DNA of 64,000 nt, taken from the NCBI RefSeq assembly GCF_009208075.1, contig NZ_WFKJ01000004.1:1-64000 (forward strand), written 5' to 3'. The DNA comes from Poseidonibacter ostreae (GTDB taxonomy: Bacteria > Campylobacterota > Campylobacteria > Campylobacterales > Arcobacteraceae). Shown here in pieces: positions 38,358 to 47,635 of this stretch. A model generated the notes under the pieces. That model saw only the letters and a program-made list of their open reading frames with translations. It was not told the origin of the DNA and did no database searches. Every line of letters starts with the position of its first letter. The first letter of the stretch is position 1. The position numbers and the translations under genes were made by a program.

Positions 38358-38450
38358 TTAACCTATAAATATTTTTGCGTCGTTAAAAAAGCTAAAATAT
38401 AAAGTCATAACCGCAGATACTACTAGTAATAATCCTATAATTTTGTCCAT
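38358..38450 (-). CDS. 30-residue membrane microprotein in the cco cluster
   Basis: Between the DUF4006 gene and the TPM-like gene lies ATG 38450 to TAA 38358-38360, preceded by AAGGAG at 38455-38460. It encodes one hydrophobic helix (DKIIGLLLVVSAVMTLYF at residues 2-19) and a short polar tail. The 11-nt gap upstream, 1-nt gap downstream and good ribosome site are what a real gene shows. It may be a small cbb3 subunit or assembly helper such as a CcoS/CcoQ analogue, but I recognise no family. Confidence 0.65.
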   Translation of the reverse strand: MDKIIGLLLVVSAVMTLYFSFFNDAKIFIG

Positions 38451-38461
38451 CTTAGCTCCTT

Positions 38462-38725
38462 TTATTTAGCAAGAATATAATTTTTATTTTGCTCTTCAGG
38501 AGTTTTTTGTTTTCTATCAGAGAAAACACTTCCAGAAGTTAAACCATTAATATCTTGGTTTATTTTATAAAAATTAGTTGATTGATCTTGTTGTACTTTA
38601 ATACCACTAATAGTTAATACTACAAGTATTGTTAATAACAATACTGTAGCAATTAACATACCAGTAATACCACTTAACTTAAAGATTCCTCTTTCGTTCT
38701 CGTTCATTTGTGTATTTCCAGCCAT
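38462..38725 (-). CDS. DUF4006 family protein of the cbb3 cluster
   Basis: An 87-residue protein with one membrane helix (about 16-40) after a short polar N-terminus (NENERGIFKLSGITGML) and a C-terminal soluble tail. I recognise it as the small DUF4006 protein that follows ccoP in Campylobacterota. It starts 1 nt after the ccoP stop. Its role is unknown; oxidase assembly or regulation is an inference from position. Confidence 0.75.
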   Translation of the reverse strand: MAGNTQMNENERGIFKLSGITGMLIATVLLLTILVVLTISGIKVQQDQSTNFYKINQDINGLTSGSVFSDRKQKTPEEQNKNYILAK

Positions 38726-38726
38726 C

Positions 38727-39614
38727 TTACTCTCCTAAACTTCTTAAGTATGCAGCAAGAGCTTTTTGTTGTGTTTCATTTAATCTTCCATCAAAACTTG
38801 GCATGATACCGATATTTGATTTTTTACCATCTTTTAACACAGCACTTACAAGTGCATCATCATATTCTCTAATATTTGGAGCAACGTAAGGCATACCTTT
38901 TCCATCTGCACCATGACATCCTGCACAAGTAGCATAAGCAGCAGGTTGTTCACCTTTAAATCCACCAGCAACATACTCAGCAATAATCTCAACATCTGGT
39001 CCAAACGCCATACCAGCTGGCATTCCACCAGGATATGCAGTTTTTAAACTATTAGAACCGTTGTTAATAACATGAACAACTTGATCTTTTGCAATTCTTT
39101 TAGTTAAATCTTGCGCTTTACCTTCAATACCTTCAGCATCAACACCGTGACAAGGTGAACACTGAACTAAGAAAGTAGATTGACCCATAGCTTCTAAAGT
39201 TTCTTTAGAAGGGTTTTCCCATTTCTTTTCAAATTTTGCATTATAGTCTAATGTTTCTTCATTCCATTGACCAATTTGAGAGAAACTATTAATTGGATAA
39301 CCAATAGTAAAGTACCAGAACATCCAAAGAATTGTTCCAATAAATGCTAATGCCCAACCTGTAGGAACTTTATTTTGGTATTCACCAATTCCGTCCCAAC
39401 TCTCTTCAGCTAATTCACCACTAGCTGTATCATTTTTCATTTGATTAACATATTTAAGTGAAACGAATACTGTAATTACAATAATCGCAATTGCACCTAA
39501 CATTGTTAAACTATTAATATAATCGTCACCGATAAAAGCATCACCTGCCGCAAAGTAAGTTCCTGCTATTAATGCGATGACAAGAATAATTCCACCTATA
39601 ACCATAGATTTCAT
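38727..39614 (-). CDS. ccoP: cbb3-type cytochrome c oxidase subunit III CcoP
   Basis: The dihaem subunit that passes electrons to CcoO and CcoN. The 295 residues contain two N-terminal membrane helices (about 5-25 and 33-52), a third near 90-112, and two CxxCH haem motifs at residues 152-156 (CSPCH) and 230-234 (CAGCH). Methionines in GMPAGMAFG and IMPSFDGRL are likely distal ligands. It starts 1 nt after ccoQ and sits in the order ccoN-O-Q-P. Confidence 0.96.
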   Translation of the reverse strand: MKSMVIGGIILVIALIAGTYFAAGDAFIGDDYINSLTMLGAIAIIVITVFVSLKYVNQMKNDTASGELAEESWDGIGEYQNKVPTGWALAFIGTILWMFWYFTIGYPINSFSQIGQWNEETLDYNAKFEKKWENPSKETLEAMGQSTFLVQCSPCHGVDAEGIEGKAQDLTKRIAKDQVVHVINNGSNSLKTAYPGGMPAGMAFGPDVEIIAEYVAGGFKGEQPAAYATCAGCHGADGKGMPYVAPNIREYDDALVSAVLKDGKKSNIGIMPSFDGRLNETQQKALAAYLRSLGE

Positions 39615-39615
39615 A

Positions 39616-39834
39616 CTATTTCTCCTTGTTATCTATATTATTTTCTCTTTCTTCAAGAGGAGAAGAGGATGATGCATCATCATGAACTAAGTTTGAATAC
39701 TTTTCAAAATCTGTTTCACCAGTTTTGTCTCTTTTATATATAGAATAAGCATAAGAGTAAAATACAACAAATACAAATAAAATTAAAAAGAACTTCGTAT
39801 AACCTTGAATAGTCAATAATGTTTCATAATCCAT
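39616..39834 (-). CDS. ccoQ: cbb3 oxidase subunit CcoQ
   Basis: A 72-residue single-helix protein (membrane segment about 12-32) with a charged tail (YKRDKTGETDFEKY then acidic residues). Size and place between ccoO and ccoP identify it as CcoQ, which stabilises the oxidase. Sequence alone would not be decisive. Confidence 0.88.
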   Translation of the reverse strand: MDYETLLTIQGYTKFFLILFVFVVFYSYAYSIYKRDKTGETDFEKYSNLVHDDASSSSPLEERENNIDNKEK

Positions 39835-39844
39835 TTTTAACCTC

Positions 39845-40528
39845 TTATTTTAAAGAATTTAAATATGCAATTAATGCAACTATTTCAGGAATCTGACCGT
39901 TTGCAACAGCATCTTTTACAGCTTTGTTTTTCATATCAGCTGCAATAAGTTGTGCATCTGCTTTAGCTTTTGCTATAGCAGTCGCGTGATCACCTAACTC
40001 AACGTCAACTTTACCGTCACCATCTAAATCTTGATCATATGGAGTAGCGAAAACAGTTTTAACTGTATAAGCTTCAGCATATGCTGTATCTAAATCAGTA
40101 ATATTCTCAAAGTGATGAGGATATGCTGGCATAACAGTTCCAGGTACAACAGAAGCTGGATCCATCATGTGATTTTCATGCCAGTCAGTAGTTCTATAAT
40201 TACCAACTCTCATTAAATCTGGACCAGTTCTTTTTGATCCCCATAAGAATGGTCTATCATAAGCATACTCACCAGATAATGAATACATACCATATCTATC
40301 AGTTTCTGATTTAAATGGTCTAATTAGTTGTGAATGACACGCATTACAACTATCTTTAATATAAACTTGTCTACCAGCTAATTCTAAAACTGAATAAGGT
40401 TTAGTACCAACAGTAGGTCTACTTTGTTTTGCAAAATCTGGAATAATTTCAATAATACCTGCAAATGCAACAAACACGAATACTAGAACCGCAAAGAAAA
40501 ACGGTCTTTGTTCAAACCAATGAAACAT
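39845..40528 (-). CDS. ccoO: cbb3-type cytochrome c oxidase subunit II CcoO
   Basis: The monohaem subunit of cbb3 oxidase. One N-terminal membrane helix (about 9-27) precedes a periplasmic cytochrome domain with CNACH at residues 61-65, then SQLIRPFKSETDRYG and MPAYPHHFE, with a Met as probable distal ligand. The 227 residues are typical. It begins 14 nt after ccoN. Confidence 0.97.
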   Translation of the reverse strand: MFHWFEQRPFFFAVLVFVFVAFAGIIEIIPDFAKQSRPTVGTKPYSVLELAGRQVYIKDSCNACHSQLIRPFKSETDRYGMYSLSGEYAYDRPFLWGSKRTGPDLMRVGNYRTTDWHENHMMDPASVVPGTVMPAYPHHFENITDLDTAYAEAYTVKTVFATPYDQDLDGDGKVDVELGDHATAIAKAKADAQLIAADMKNKAVKDAVANGQIPEIVALIAYLNSLK

Positions 40529-40542
40529 ATTTTCTCCTTTTC

Positions 40543-42012
40543 TTACGCAGCTACAGGTGTAGTGTTTGTAGGTTCTTTATCTAATACTCTTCCACATTTA
40601 ATAGTTTTATAAATATTAAACGCGAACATAAAGAATCCAATAAGGTACAATAACCCACCAACTGCTCTAATTGTGTAATATGGTTGTAATACAGTTACTG
40701 TATCAATGAATGAATAAACTAAAGAACCATATTCATCATATGCTCTCCACATCATACCTTGAGTAATACCTGCAATCCACATAGAAGTAAAGTATAAAAC
40801 GATACCTGTAGTTTGTAACCAGAATTGTGTATCCATTAATGATTTAGAGTAAAGTTCTCTTTTATACATTCTTGGAACCATATGGAATAATGCTGCCATT
40901 ACCATAAATACAACCCATCCTAAAACACCATCATGAACGTGACCTGGAATCCAATCTGTAAAGTGCGCAATTGCATTTACTGATTTGATCGCTTGAATAG
41001 GACCTTCAATAGTTGATAACATATAGAATGTTGATGCTAATACCATAAACTTAATTAGTGTATTAGTTTGTAACTGTTGCCACTCACCTTTCATAGTTAA
41101 AAGCATATTAATAGCAGATCCCCATGATGGTAAAATTAATACAACTGACATTACAGAACCCATTGTTTGCATCCAGTCAGGAACAGTTGAATAAATAAGG
41201 TGATGACCACCAGCCCATAAGTAAACGAACATTAATCCCCAGAAAGCTAAAATCGAAAGTTTATATGAATAAACATTTTGACCTGATTCTTTTGGAAGGA
41301 AATAATAAATCATTGCAATAATTGGAGTTGTGAAAACGAATGCAACAGCATTGTGTCCATACCACCATTGTACTAATGCATCATTCGTACCTGCATACAT
41401 AGAAACTGAATGTATCCATGAACCATATCCTGATACTAATGCAGTTGGAACTTCCATGTTATTGAATAAATATAACATTGCAATTGCAATAAAAGTAGCA
41501 ATAAAGTACCATAAAGAAATATAAAGAGTTCTTTCTCTTCTAATTCCTACTAGTCCAAAGATTGATACTCCCCATAAAACCCAGAATACAACAACTAAAA
41601 TATCTAATGGCCATTCTAATTCAGCATACTCTTTTGAAGTTGTAATACCCATGAATAGAGTAACTACAGCTAAAAGAATAGTGATAAAATAAATTGCAAA
41701 ATGTAATTTTGCTACGCCCATTAAAAATGGAGATTCTTTTAAAGAAACTTTTAATACTCTTTGCCCAATGTAATACCACGAAGCAAAAACACCACTTAAA
41801 GTAAAACCAAAAGCAACACCATTTGTGTGTAAAGGTCTTAATCTACTAAACGTACCATACTCCCCAGCTAAGTTATTTAACTCAGGAAACGCCAATTGAA
41901 ACGCAAGTACAACACCAATTGTCATACCTATGATACCAAACAAAATTGTTGCAAATGTAAAGGCTTTTGCAACTGAGTAATCGTACTCAATTTGTGCACC
42001 GTTTTGCATCAA
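40543..42012 (-). CDS. ccoN: cbb3-type cytochrome c oxidase subunit I CcoN
   Basis: The catalytic, proton-pumping subunit with haem b and the haem b3-CuB centre. The 489 residues contain about 12 membrane helices. Metal ligands are in LHTNGVAFGF (haem b), WWYGHNAVAFVFTTP (CuB His), GGHHLIYSTVP (CuB His pair) and HFTDWIPGHVHDGVLGWVVF (haem ligands). A strong AGGAGGAGATTG ribosome site precedes the ATG. It heads the microaerobic respiration operon through addB. Confidence 0.97.
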   Translation of the reverse strand: MMQNGAQIEYDYSVAKAFTFATILFGIIGMTIGVVLAFQLAFPELNNLAGEYGTFSRLRPLHTNGVAFGFTLSGVFASWYYIGQRVLKVSLKESPFLMGVAKLHFAIYFITILLAVVTLFMGITTSKEYAELEWPLDILVVVFWVLWGVSIFGLVGIRRERTLYISLWYFIATFIAIAMLYLFNNMEVPTALVSGYGSWIHSVSMYAGTNDALVQWWYGHNAVAFVFTTPIIAMIYYFLPKESGQNVYSYKLSILAFWGLMFVYLWAGGHHLIYSTVPDWMQTMGSVMSVVLILPSWGSAINMLLTMKGEWQQLQTNTLIKFMVLASTFYMLSTIEGPIQAIKSVNAIAHFTDWIPGHVHDGVLGWVVFMVMAALFHMVPRMYKRELYSKSLMDTQFWLQTTGIVLYFTSMWIAGITQGMMWRAYDEYGSLVYSFIDTVTVLQPYYTIRAVGGLLYLIGFFMFAFNIYKTIKCGRVLDKEPTNTTPVAA

Positions 42013-42474
42013 TCTCCTCCTACTAATTTTATATACAAGTCACAATACGTCACTTATGAAAATATCTTAACTAAAATGCTCTAAATATTTACTTAATTTT
42101 AGTACAATTTAAGAATAATATTTAATAAAAAATAATATTAAGCGATAAATCTAAACTTATGGGAATTATAAAGTTTGAGATAAAGAGTGTATTTCTTAAT
42201 ATTTGAAGAATTATAAGTTTAAGTTATAGTTATTTAAATATTGATATTTGTCTAAAAGAGATATAATTTGTCCTGTTTCGCTATATTTAGGCTATACATA
42301 TAATCATAACAATTATCAAAACCATAATAGAAAAAAGAAAAATCTAAATTTTATTTTATCTAAGCTAGTAAATTAATTTTAATCATAATTTCATTTGTGA
42401 AGTTTTTACAAGTAAAAAAATAATTATTTTTTGTCATTTTCATGCTACTTTGATGAAGCAATTAATTACTATAA
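42013..42474. promoter_or_regulatory. 462-bp upstream region of the cco operon
   Basis: No gene is visible. The minus strand here is the leader and promoter zone of ccoN: next to the start is the ribosome site, then at 42039-42043 and 42049-42053 two copies of GTGAC (minus strand) spaced 10 bp. A TTGATA to TATAAT pair (about 42240-42269, plus strand) could be a promoter pointing away from ccoN, but the spacer is only 15 nt. No clear terminator for smpB was found. The rest is plain AT-rich sequence. Confidence 0.4.
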
Positions 42475-42951
42475 TTACTTCCAGTTTTTGATAGCTATTT
42501 GAGTCTCTCTTTGCATAGTTTTTTTCTTTAAATCTTCTCTTTTATCATGAAGTTTTTTACCTTGTGCAGTAGCAATTTGAACTTTTACTTTATTTTTTGC
42601 ATTGAAATACATCTTTAAAGGAACAATAGAGATTCCATCTTTAGTAACTTTTTCAAAAAGTTTTGCAATTTGTTTATTATGTAAAAGAAGTTTTCTTTCT
42701 CTTCGTTCATCTGGTCTATATGTTACATGAGCTGTATTTAAATGAGAAATATGCATATTAAATAAAAACACTTCCCCTTTAATAATACGAACAAATGAGT
42801 CTTTTAAATTTGCACGTCCTTCACGCATAGCTTTTACTTCACTACCCTCTAATACAATTCCAGCTTCCATTGATTCCATGATTGTAAAATCATGAAAAGC
42901 TTTTTTATTTTTGAAAACTAAATTCTTTTTTTCTTCTTTTTTCTTAGCCAT
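42475..42951 (-). CDS. smpB: SsrA-binding protein SmpB
   Basis: SmpB binds tmRNA and guides it to stalled ribosomes. The 158 residues show the beta-barrel core with [28 protein letters not shown] and FNMHISH, then [17 protein letters not shown] near the C-terminal tail, all classic. It overlaps ispE by 8 nt at the end of the helicase-truB-ispE-smpB unit. The tmRNA gene (ssrA) itself was not seen in this window. Confidence 0.96.
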   Translation of the reverse strand: MAKKKEEKKNLVFKNKKAFHDFTIMESMEAGIVLEGSEVKAMREGRANLKDSFVRIIKGEVFLFNMHISHLNTAHVTYRPDERRERKLLLHNKQIAKLFEKVTKDGISIVPLKMYFNAKNKVKVQIATAQGKKLHDKREDLKKKTMQRETQIAIKNWK

Positions 42952-43708
42952 TGTTTACCTTAAAAAATGAACTTCCACTACCACTAAAATACCAGTTTTT
43001 CTTTGCATACTCTTTTAATTCTGGTTTTGTAGTAATAGCAGGTTCATATAAATCATTTGCTTCATATATATTGAACTCTTTTAAAATATCTAAAGAATTC
43101 ATTGATAATAAGCGTTTAGCATCTTCTTTTGAAATTTGTTTATAAAACTTTTCTCTAAAAACTTTAAATATTTCACCTGTATTACACTCAATTTTTGGTG
43201 TAATAGTTTCAATATCTAAAACTTCTTCATCAAACTTTTCTACAATTTCTCCAATACCTCTTACATTTGCACTATCATATTCATAAACAAAAAAAGGAAC
43301 ATCAGCACCTATTTTCATTGCAATTTTACAAAGTTCATCTTTTGATAGATTTAATTCACAATATTTATTTACCATAATAAGAAATGTAGCAGCATTTGAA
43401 CTGCCACCACCAAGTCCAGCAAACTCAGGGATATTTTTATCTATTTTTACACTATAAGTATTAAAAAATTCTTCAACACCTTTGTATTTTTTTAGTAAAA
43501 TGTATGCTTTATATACAGTATTGGATTCTAATTTACATCCAAAATCTCCTATAATATCCATAGCCTTCTTATTAGTTTTAACAAATGACATATTATCGTA
43601 CAAATTATGAACTCGTACAAATCTGGATACGAGTTCATGATAAGTATCTCTCTTATTGGCAATTTTCAAAAATATATTAACTTTTGCATATGACTTATAG
43701 TTTGTCAT
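42944..43708 (-). CDS. ispE: 4-diphosphocytidyl-2-C-methyl-D-erythritol kinase IspE
   Basis: A GHMP kinase of the MEP pathway. The 254 residues contain [12 protein letters not shown] at the start, the ATP loop [17 protein letters not shown] and the C-terminal SGSGSSFF motif. ispH of the same pathway is at 13.1 kb. It overlaps truB by 4 nt and smpB by 8 nt. Confidence 0.94.
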   Translation of the reverse strand: MTNYKSYAKVNIFLKIANKRDTYHELVSRFVRVHNLYDNMSFVKTNKKAMDIIGDFGCKLESNTVYKAYILLKKYKGVEEFFNTYSVKIDKNIPEFAGLGGGSSNAATFLIMVNKYCELNLSKDELCKIAMKIGADVPFFVYEYDSANVRGIGEIVEKFDEEVLDIETITPKIECNTGEIFKVFREKFYKQISKEDAKRLLSMNSLDILKEFNIYEANDLYEPAITTKPELKEYAKKNWYFSGSGSSFFKVNNG

Positions 43709-44553
43709 CTTGTTACCTTATTCAATAAGTAAGTTACATCTTTTTCTATAATTTCAACAATACTAAAAAAATCATCAAAAACAATTAAATATTTTCCATT
43801 TTCTTTTGTTTCTAAATAATCAATAGAGATTTTTTTACCATCAAATAACCACTGTTTTGTACCTAAGTAATTATTTACAGGAATATCTAAATAATCTAAA
43901 GGATTTAAATCTTTTTCATTTTCATAAAAAAATTTTCCCTCGTTAATTCTTTCTAAATAAGATAAAGTTCCTTTTGCATTTAATCTTTCACACAATATTT
44001 GTGCTAATGATCTTATATATGAACCCTCGCTAACACTAGCTTCAAAAGTTATAAAAGGATGATTATAGTTTATAAACTTTGTATCTAAAATATTCATTAT
44101 AGATTTTTTCATTTCAAACTCAATTCCATCACGTGCTAAATCATAAGCTCGTTTTCCATCAATTTTCTTTGCTGAAAATTTTGGAGGAGTGTATTCTATT
44201 TCACCTTTTAGTTTTTCAATCTCTTTTATTATATTTTGCTTATCTAAAGTTTTTGACTCATTTATACTTGTTACATTTTCTATATCAAAAGAATCTGATT
44301 GAACTCCTAACCAAATAACTGCTTTATATGTTTTTGGAGTTTTTGAAAGATATTTAAATAGTTTTGAATATTGTCCAAAAGCTACAATTAAACATCCACA
44401 AGCAAAAGGATCAAGAGTTCCAGAGAATCCTGCTTTTTTATTTTTGTATTTTCTTTTTATTCTATTTAAATATGAATTAGAAGATGTAAAAATTGGTTTT
44501 TTAACAACTACTAACTTATTTAAGGGTTCTTTATTATAAAGTCTTTTTTGCAT
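43705..44553 (-). CDS. truB: tRNA pseudouridine(55) synthase TruB
   Basis: TruB makes pseudouridine 55 in the tRNA T loop. The 282-residue protein has the catalytic Asp in FSGTLDPFACGCLIVAFGQ, the YKAVIWLGVQSDSFD motif and the YTPPKFSAKKIDGKRAYDLAR segment. It overlaps ispE by 4 nt and follows the helicase gene by 17 nt. Confidence 0.95.
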   Translation of the reverse strand: MQKRLYNKEPLNKLVVVKKPIFTSSNSYLNRIKRKYKNKKAGFSGTLDPFACGCLIVAFGQYSKLFKYLSKTPKTYKAVIWLGVQSDSFDIENVTSINESKTLDKQNIIKEIEKLKGEIEYTPPKFSAKKIDGKRAYDLARDGIEFEMKKSIMNILDTKFINYNHPFITFEASVSEGSYIRSLAQILCERLNAKGTLSYLERINEGKFFYENEKDLNPLDYLDIPVNNYLGTKQWLFDGKKISIDYLETKENGKYLIVFDDFFSIVEIIEKDVTYLLNKVTR

Positions 44554-44570
44554 GATGCTTTTGTCTTATT

Positions 44571-46625
44571 CTATATTTTTTCAACAAATGATGATAAAAT
44601 ATCTCTTGATGTACCACCAAAATTGATTGTAAGCTTATAATCTTTTCCAGCTTTATTTGCTTTTTGAACTCTTCCCATACCAAAAATTTTGTGCTGTACT
44701 AAGTCACCTTTTCTATAAGCTGAGTGTTTTTCAATTGTTAAAGAACCTTTAATAAGTCCAGATTCACTTAAAAATCTACTTTTTTGTAAAATTGCTCTTT
44801 TCCCTTTATAAAATCTTGAATGCACAAAAGATAGAGTTAAGTTATCCATAGCTCTTGTAACTGCAACATAACCAAGTCTTCTTTCTTCTTCAATATCAGA
44901 ACCATCTCCTGTTAGCGGGAAGAATCCTTCTTCAAGTCCAATTATAATCAAGTTTCTAAATTCTAAACCTTTTGAAGCATGAATACTCATCATAGAAATA
45001 GCTTCATTATTATATTCACCATTTTCACTCTCTAAAGCAATTTCATTTAAAAAGTCTTTTAACTCTAAGTGAGGATTTTGAATAAAATAGTCTCTAATAT
45101 ATCCATAGAACTCATCAACATTTCCTTGTCTCTCAAAACCATCTGGAACATTATCATATGAAGCTCTGTAATCAAATGTATCTTCAAATGCATCTAAAAA
45201 CTTCATCTTTGATTCTTCTAAAACATCTTTTAAATCCATTATTGAAGCTTCAAAAACTTTTAATGTTCTTGAATTTTTCTTACCAACAATTCCTGCTAAT
45301 TCATCAGCATTTAACTCTTGAATAAGTTGAAAAATTGGTTTTTTTGTTTCTATTGATTTTGCTTCAAGTTTATCAATTGTTGTTTTACCAATACCACGTT
45401 TTGGTTTATTCACAATTCTTTTTAAAGAGAAGTTATCATTTGCATTTGTTAAAATTCTAAAAAATGCTATTAAATCTTTAATCTCAGCTCTTTCATAGAA
45501 CTTCATACCACCTACTAATTTGTAGTTTAATCCAGCTTTATTAAAGCCTTCTTCAAGCGACCTTGAAAGTGCATTAACTCTAAATAATATTGCTATATCT
45601 TTTGCATTAGTTCCACTATCTAATAATGATTTAATATCATCAATTATTTTTCTAGTTTCCTCATTTTCATCATGTGATTCATAAACTTTTATTGAATCAC
45701 CTTTTTTCCTAGTTCCTTCTAATTTTTTACCTAATCTATCACGATTGTGTTCAATTAATTGATTTGCATGATTTAAAATAGTATCTGTAGATCTATAGTT
45801 TTTTTCTAATTTCACTACTTTTGTATCTTCAAAATCTTTCGAAAAATTTAGAATATTTTTTATAGTTGCACCTCTCCAACCATAAATACTTTGATCATCA
45901 TCCCCAACTACACAAAGGTTATTGTGAGTTGAACATAAAAGTCTTAATAATCTATATTGAAGTTCATTAGTATCTTGGTACTCATCAACCATAATATATT
46001 GATATCTTTGGCTTGTTTGCTCTGCTAATTTTTGATTCTTTTTTAATATTTCATAAGGCAATAATAACAAATCATCAAAATCTACTAGATTGTTTTTTAA
46101 AAGATATTCCTGATATTTTTGATATACAAGTGCAATTTGCTGATATAGCTTTAATTGAGCAGCTGCAATTGCTTCTGTTGGTGATATTAATGTATTTTTA
46201 TATTTAGATATTTCAGATACTAAAAGTGATGTTGTAATCTCTTTATCAATAGATTTTATAATTCTTTTTTTATCATCTGTATCGATTATAATAAAGTTGT
46301 TTTTTCTTCCTAGTTCACTCATATGAAACTTTAGAAATAATAATCCAAATTTATGAAATGTACATAATAAAGGTGGAGTATTTAAAAATGCTTGATTAAT
46401 TAAGCTGTGTGCTCTTTCTCTCATTTCAGAAGCCGCTTTATTTGTAAAAGTTAAGGTTAATATTGAACTTGGATCTATTCCTATAGAAATTAGATAAGCT
46501 AATCTTGTCGTAATTGTTTTTGTTTTCCCCGAACCTGCACCTGCAAGAATTAGTAGTGAACCATCAATGTGTTCAGCTGCACTTTTTTGCGAATCATTTA
46601 ATAATGATAATAAATTTTCTGACAT
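44571..46625 (-). CDS. UvrD/PcrA-type ATP-dependent DNA helicase
   Basis: A superfamily 1A 3'-5' helicase for repair and replication-restart. Motifs in order: LLILAGAGSGKTKT (I), VDEYQDTN (II), VGDDDQSIYGWRGA (III), LEKNYRS (IV), SIHASKGLEF (V) and YVAVTRAMDNL (VI). The frame is open from 46637, but I start at ATG 46625: GGGAGAAG lies before it, and a TATAAT at 46646-46651 would start the mRNA near 46639, leaving the upstream ATG without a leader. That gives 684 residues. Confidence 0.93.
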   Translation of the reverse strand: MSENLLSLLNDSQKSAAEHIDGSLLILAGAGSGKTKTITTRLAYLISIGIDPSSILTLTFTNKAASEMRERAHSLINQAFLNTPPLLCTFHKFGLLFLKFHMSELGRKNNFIIIDTDDKKRIIKSIDKEITTSLLVSEISKYKNTLISPTEAIAAAQLKLYQQIALVYQKYQEYLLKNNLVDFDDLLLLPYEILKKNQKLAEQTSQRYQYIMVDEYQDTNELQYRLLRLLCSTHNNLCVVGDDDQSIYGWRGATIKNILNFSKDFEDTKVVKLEKNYRSTDTILNHANQLIEHNRDRLGKKLEGTRKKGDSIKVYESHDENEETRKIIDDIKSLLDSGTNAKDIAILFRVNALSRSLEEGFNKAGLNYKLVGGMKFYERAEIKDLIAFFRILTNANDNFSLKRIVNKPKRGIGKTTIDKLEAKSIETKKPIFQLIQELNADELAGIVGKKNSRTLKVFEASIMDLKDVLEESKMKFLDAFEDTFDYRASYDNVPDGFERQGNVDEFYGYIRDYFIQNPHLELKDFLNEIALESENGEYNNEAISMMSIHASKGLEFRNLIIIGLEEGFFPLTGDGSDIEEERRLGYVAVTRAMDNLTLSFVHSRFYKGKRAILQKSRFLSESGLIKGSLTIEKHSAYRKGDLVQHKIFGMGRVQKANKAGKDYKLTINFGGTSRDILSSFVEKI

Positions 46626-46645
46626 TTCTTCTCCCATAATATATA

Positions 46646-46651
46646 ATTATA
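46646..46651 (-). promoter_or_regulatory. Candidate -10 of the helicase gene
   Basis: TATAAT on the minus strand, predicting transcription from about 46639. This supports the internal start at 46625. Confidence 0.5.
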
Positions 46652-46691
46652 GCATATATTAAATAAATTCATTATTCTTAATTATTCTATA

Positions 46692-46718
46692 TATAAATAA
46701 ATGTTATGATAATCATAA
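46692..46718 (+). promoter_or_regulatory. lysR promoter with overlapping operator palindrome
   Basis: A -10-like TATAAA (46692-46697) predicts a start near 46705, which falls inside a perfect 7-1-7 inverted repeat, TTATGAT-A-ATCATAA (46704-46718). The motif resembles both a Fur box core (TGATAATCATTA) and a LysR T-N11-A site. Covering the start site, it would suit repression or autoregulation. Confidence 0.5.
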
Positions 46719-46738
46719 ATTATTTCACGGAGGATATA

Positions 46739-47635
46739 ATGCTAACAGATTTTGCTAAATTGCAGACTTTTTTAACTGTTGTTAGAGAAAAGTCTTTTTC
46801 AAAAGCTTCAGCAAAACTTGGTATTTCACAACCTGCGGTTACACAACAAATGAGATTTATTGAAGATTATTTAGATATTCAAGTAGTTGATAGAAAAAAG
46901 AATGGTATTAGACTTACAAAAGAGGGTCAAATGCTTTACTCTATTGCTTTAAAAATAGAAAAATGTGTTTCTAATGGAGAAAAAGAATTACTAAAGATTA
47001 TGAATAAAGATGTAACTTTTGTATTTGGTGCATCATTTATTATTGGGAATTACATATTACCAAGATTTTTAAACAATCTAAAAGAGAATATTAATAATGA
47101 AGTTTCAATAAATGTTTCAGTTTCACATGAAGCTATTGAGGATTTATTAGATAAAAAAATTGATATTGCATTAGTTGAAAACTATGTAGCTAATGATGAT
47201 ATTATTTATAGAGAATGGATGGAAGATGAAATAGTAATATTTTCCAATCAAAAATTACCAGCAAAAGCAAAAGCTGAAGATTTATTATCATATAAATGGG
47301 TTTGTAGAAATCCTGAATCAAATACAAGAGCTATTTTTAAAGAAAACCTTGATAAAGCTGATTTTCCTGATTGTGATACTTTTGATGTTACAAGTGAAGT
47401 TACAAGTGCAACAACTATTGTACAGACTGTTTTACATTCAGACAAAACTATGACACCAACTGTTTCTATTGTTTCAAGAAATGCAATTGAATCATTACTT
47501 AAATCAGGTGCATTATTTGAATCAAGAATAAATAATCAAAAAATGGTAAGAAAACTATATATTGCATATAGAAAAGATAGAAAACATGATGCCTTTATTG
47601 ACAATGTTGTTGACTATCTACTTAAAATCAAATAA
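46739..47635 (+). CDS. LysR family transcriptional regulator
   Basis: A 298-residue LysR regulator. The N-terminal winged helix-turn-helix is clear (LQTFLTVVREKSFSKASAKL and GISQPAVTQQMRFIEDYL), followed by a periplasmic-binding-like effector domain (about 90-298). The frame is open from 46706, but GGAGG (46729-46733) marks ATG 46739 as the start. It diverges from the helicase gene and precedes the GNAT-nitrilase gene, a possible target. The effector is unknown. Confidence 0.92.
   Translation: MLTDFAKLQTFLTVVREKSFSKASAKLGISQPAVTQQMRFIEDYLDIQVVDRKKNGIRLTKEGQMLYSIALKIEKCVSNGEKELLKIMNKDVTFVFGASFIIGNYILPRFLNNLKENINNEVSINVSVSHEAIEDLLDKKIDIALVENYVANDDIIYREWMEDEIVIFSNQKLPAKAKAEDLLSYKWVCRNPESNTRAIFKENLDKADFPDCDTFDVTSEVTSATTIVQTVLHSDKTMTPTVSIVSRNAIESLLKSGALFESRINNQKMVRKLYIAYRKDRKHDAFIDNVVDYLLKIK

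Noticed and set aside
42240-42474. Possible small RNA from a plus-strand TTGATA/TATAAT pair upstream of ccoN
   Set aside because: The spacer is only 15 nt, no terminator follows before smpB antisense sequence, and no stable fold was seen.
46706-46738. Upstream ATG of the LysR gene
   Set aside because: It lies in the operator palindrome at the predicted transcription start, whereas GGAGG precedes ATG 46739 properly.
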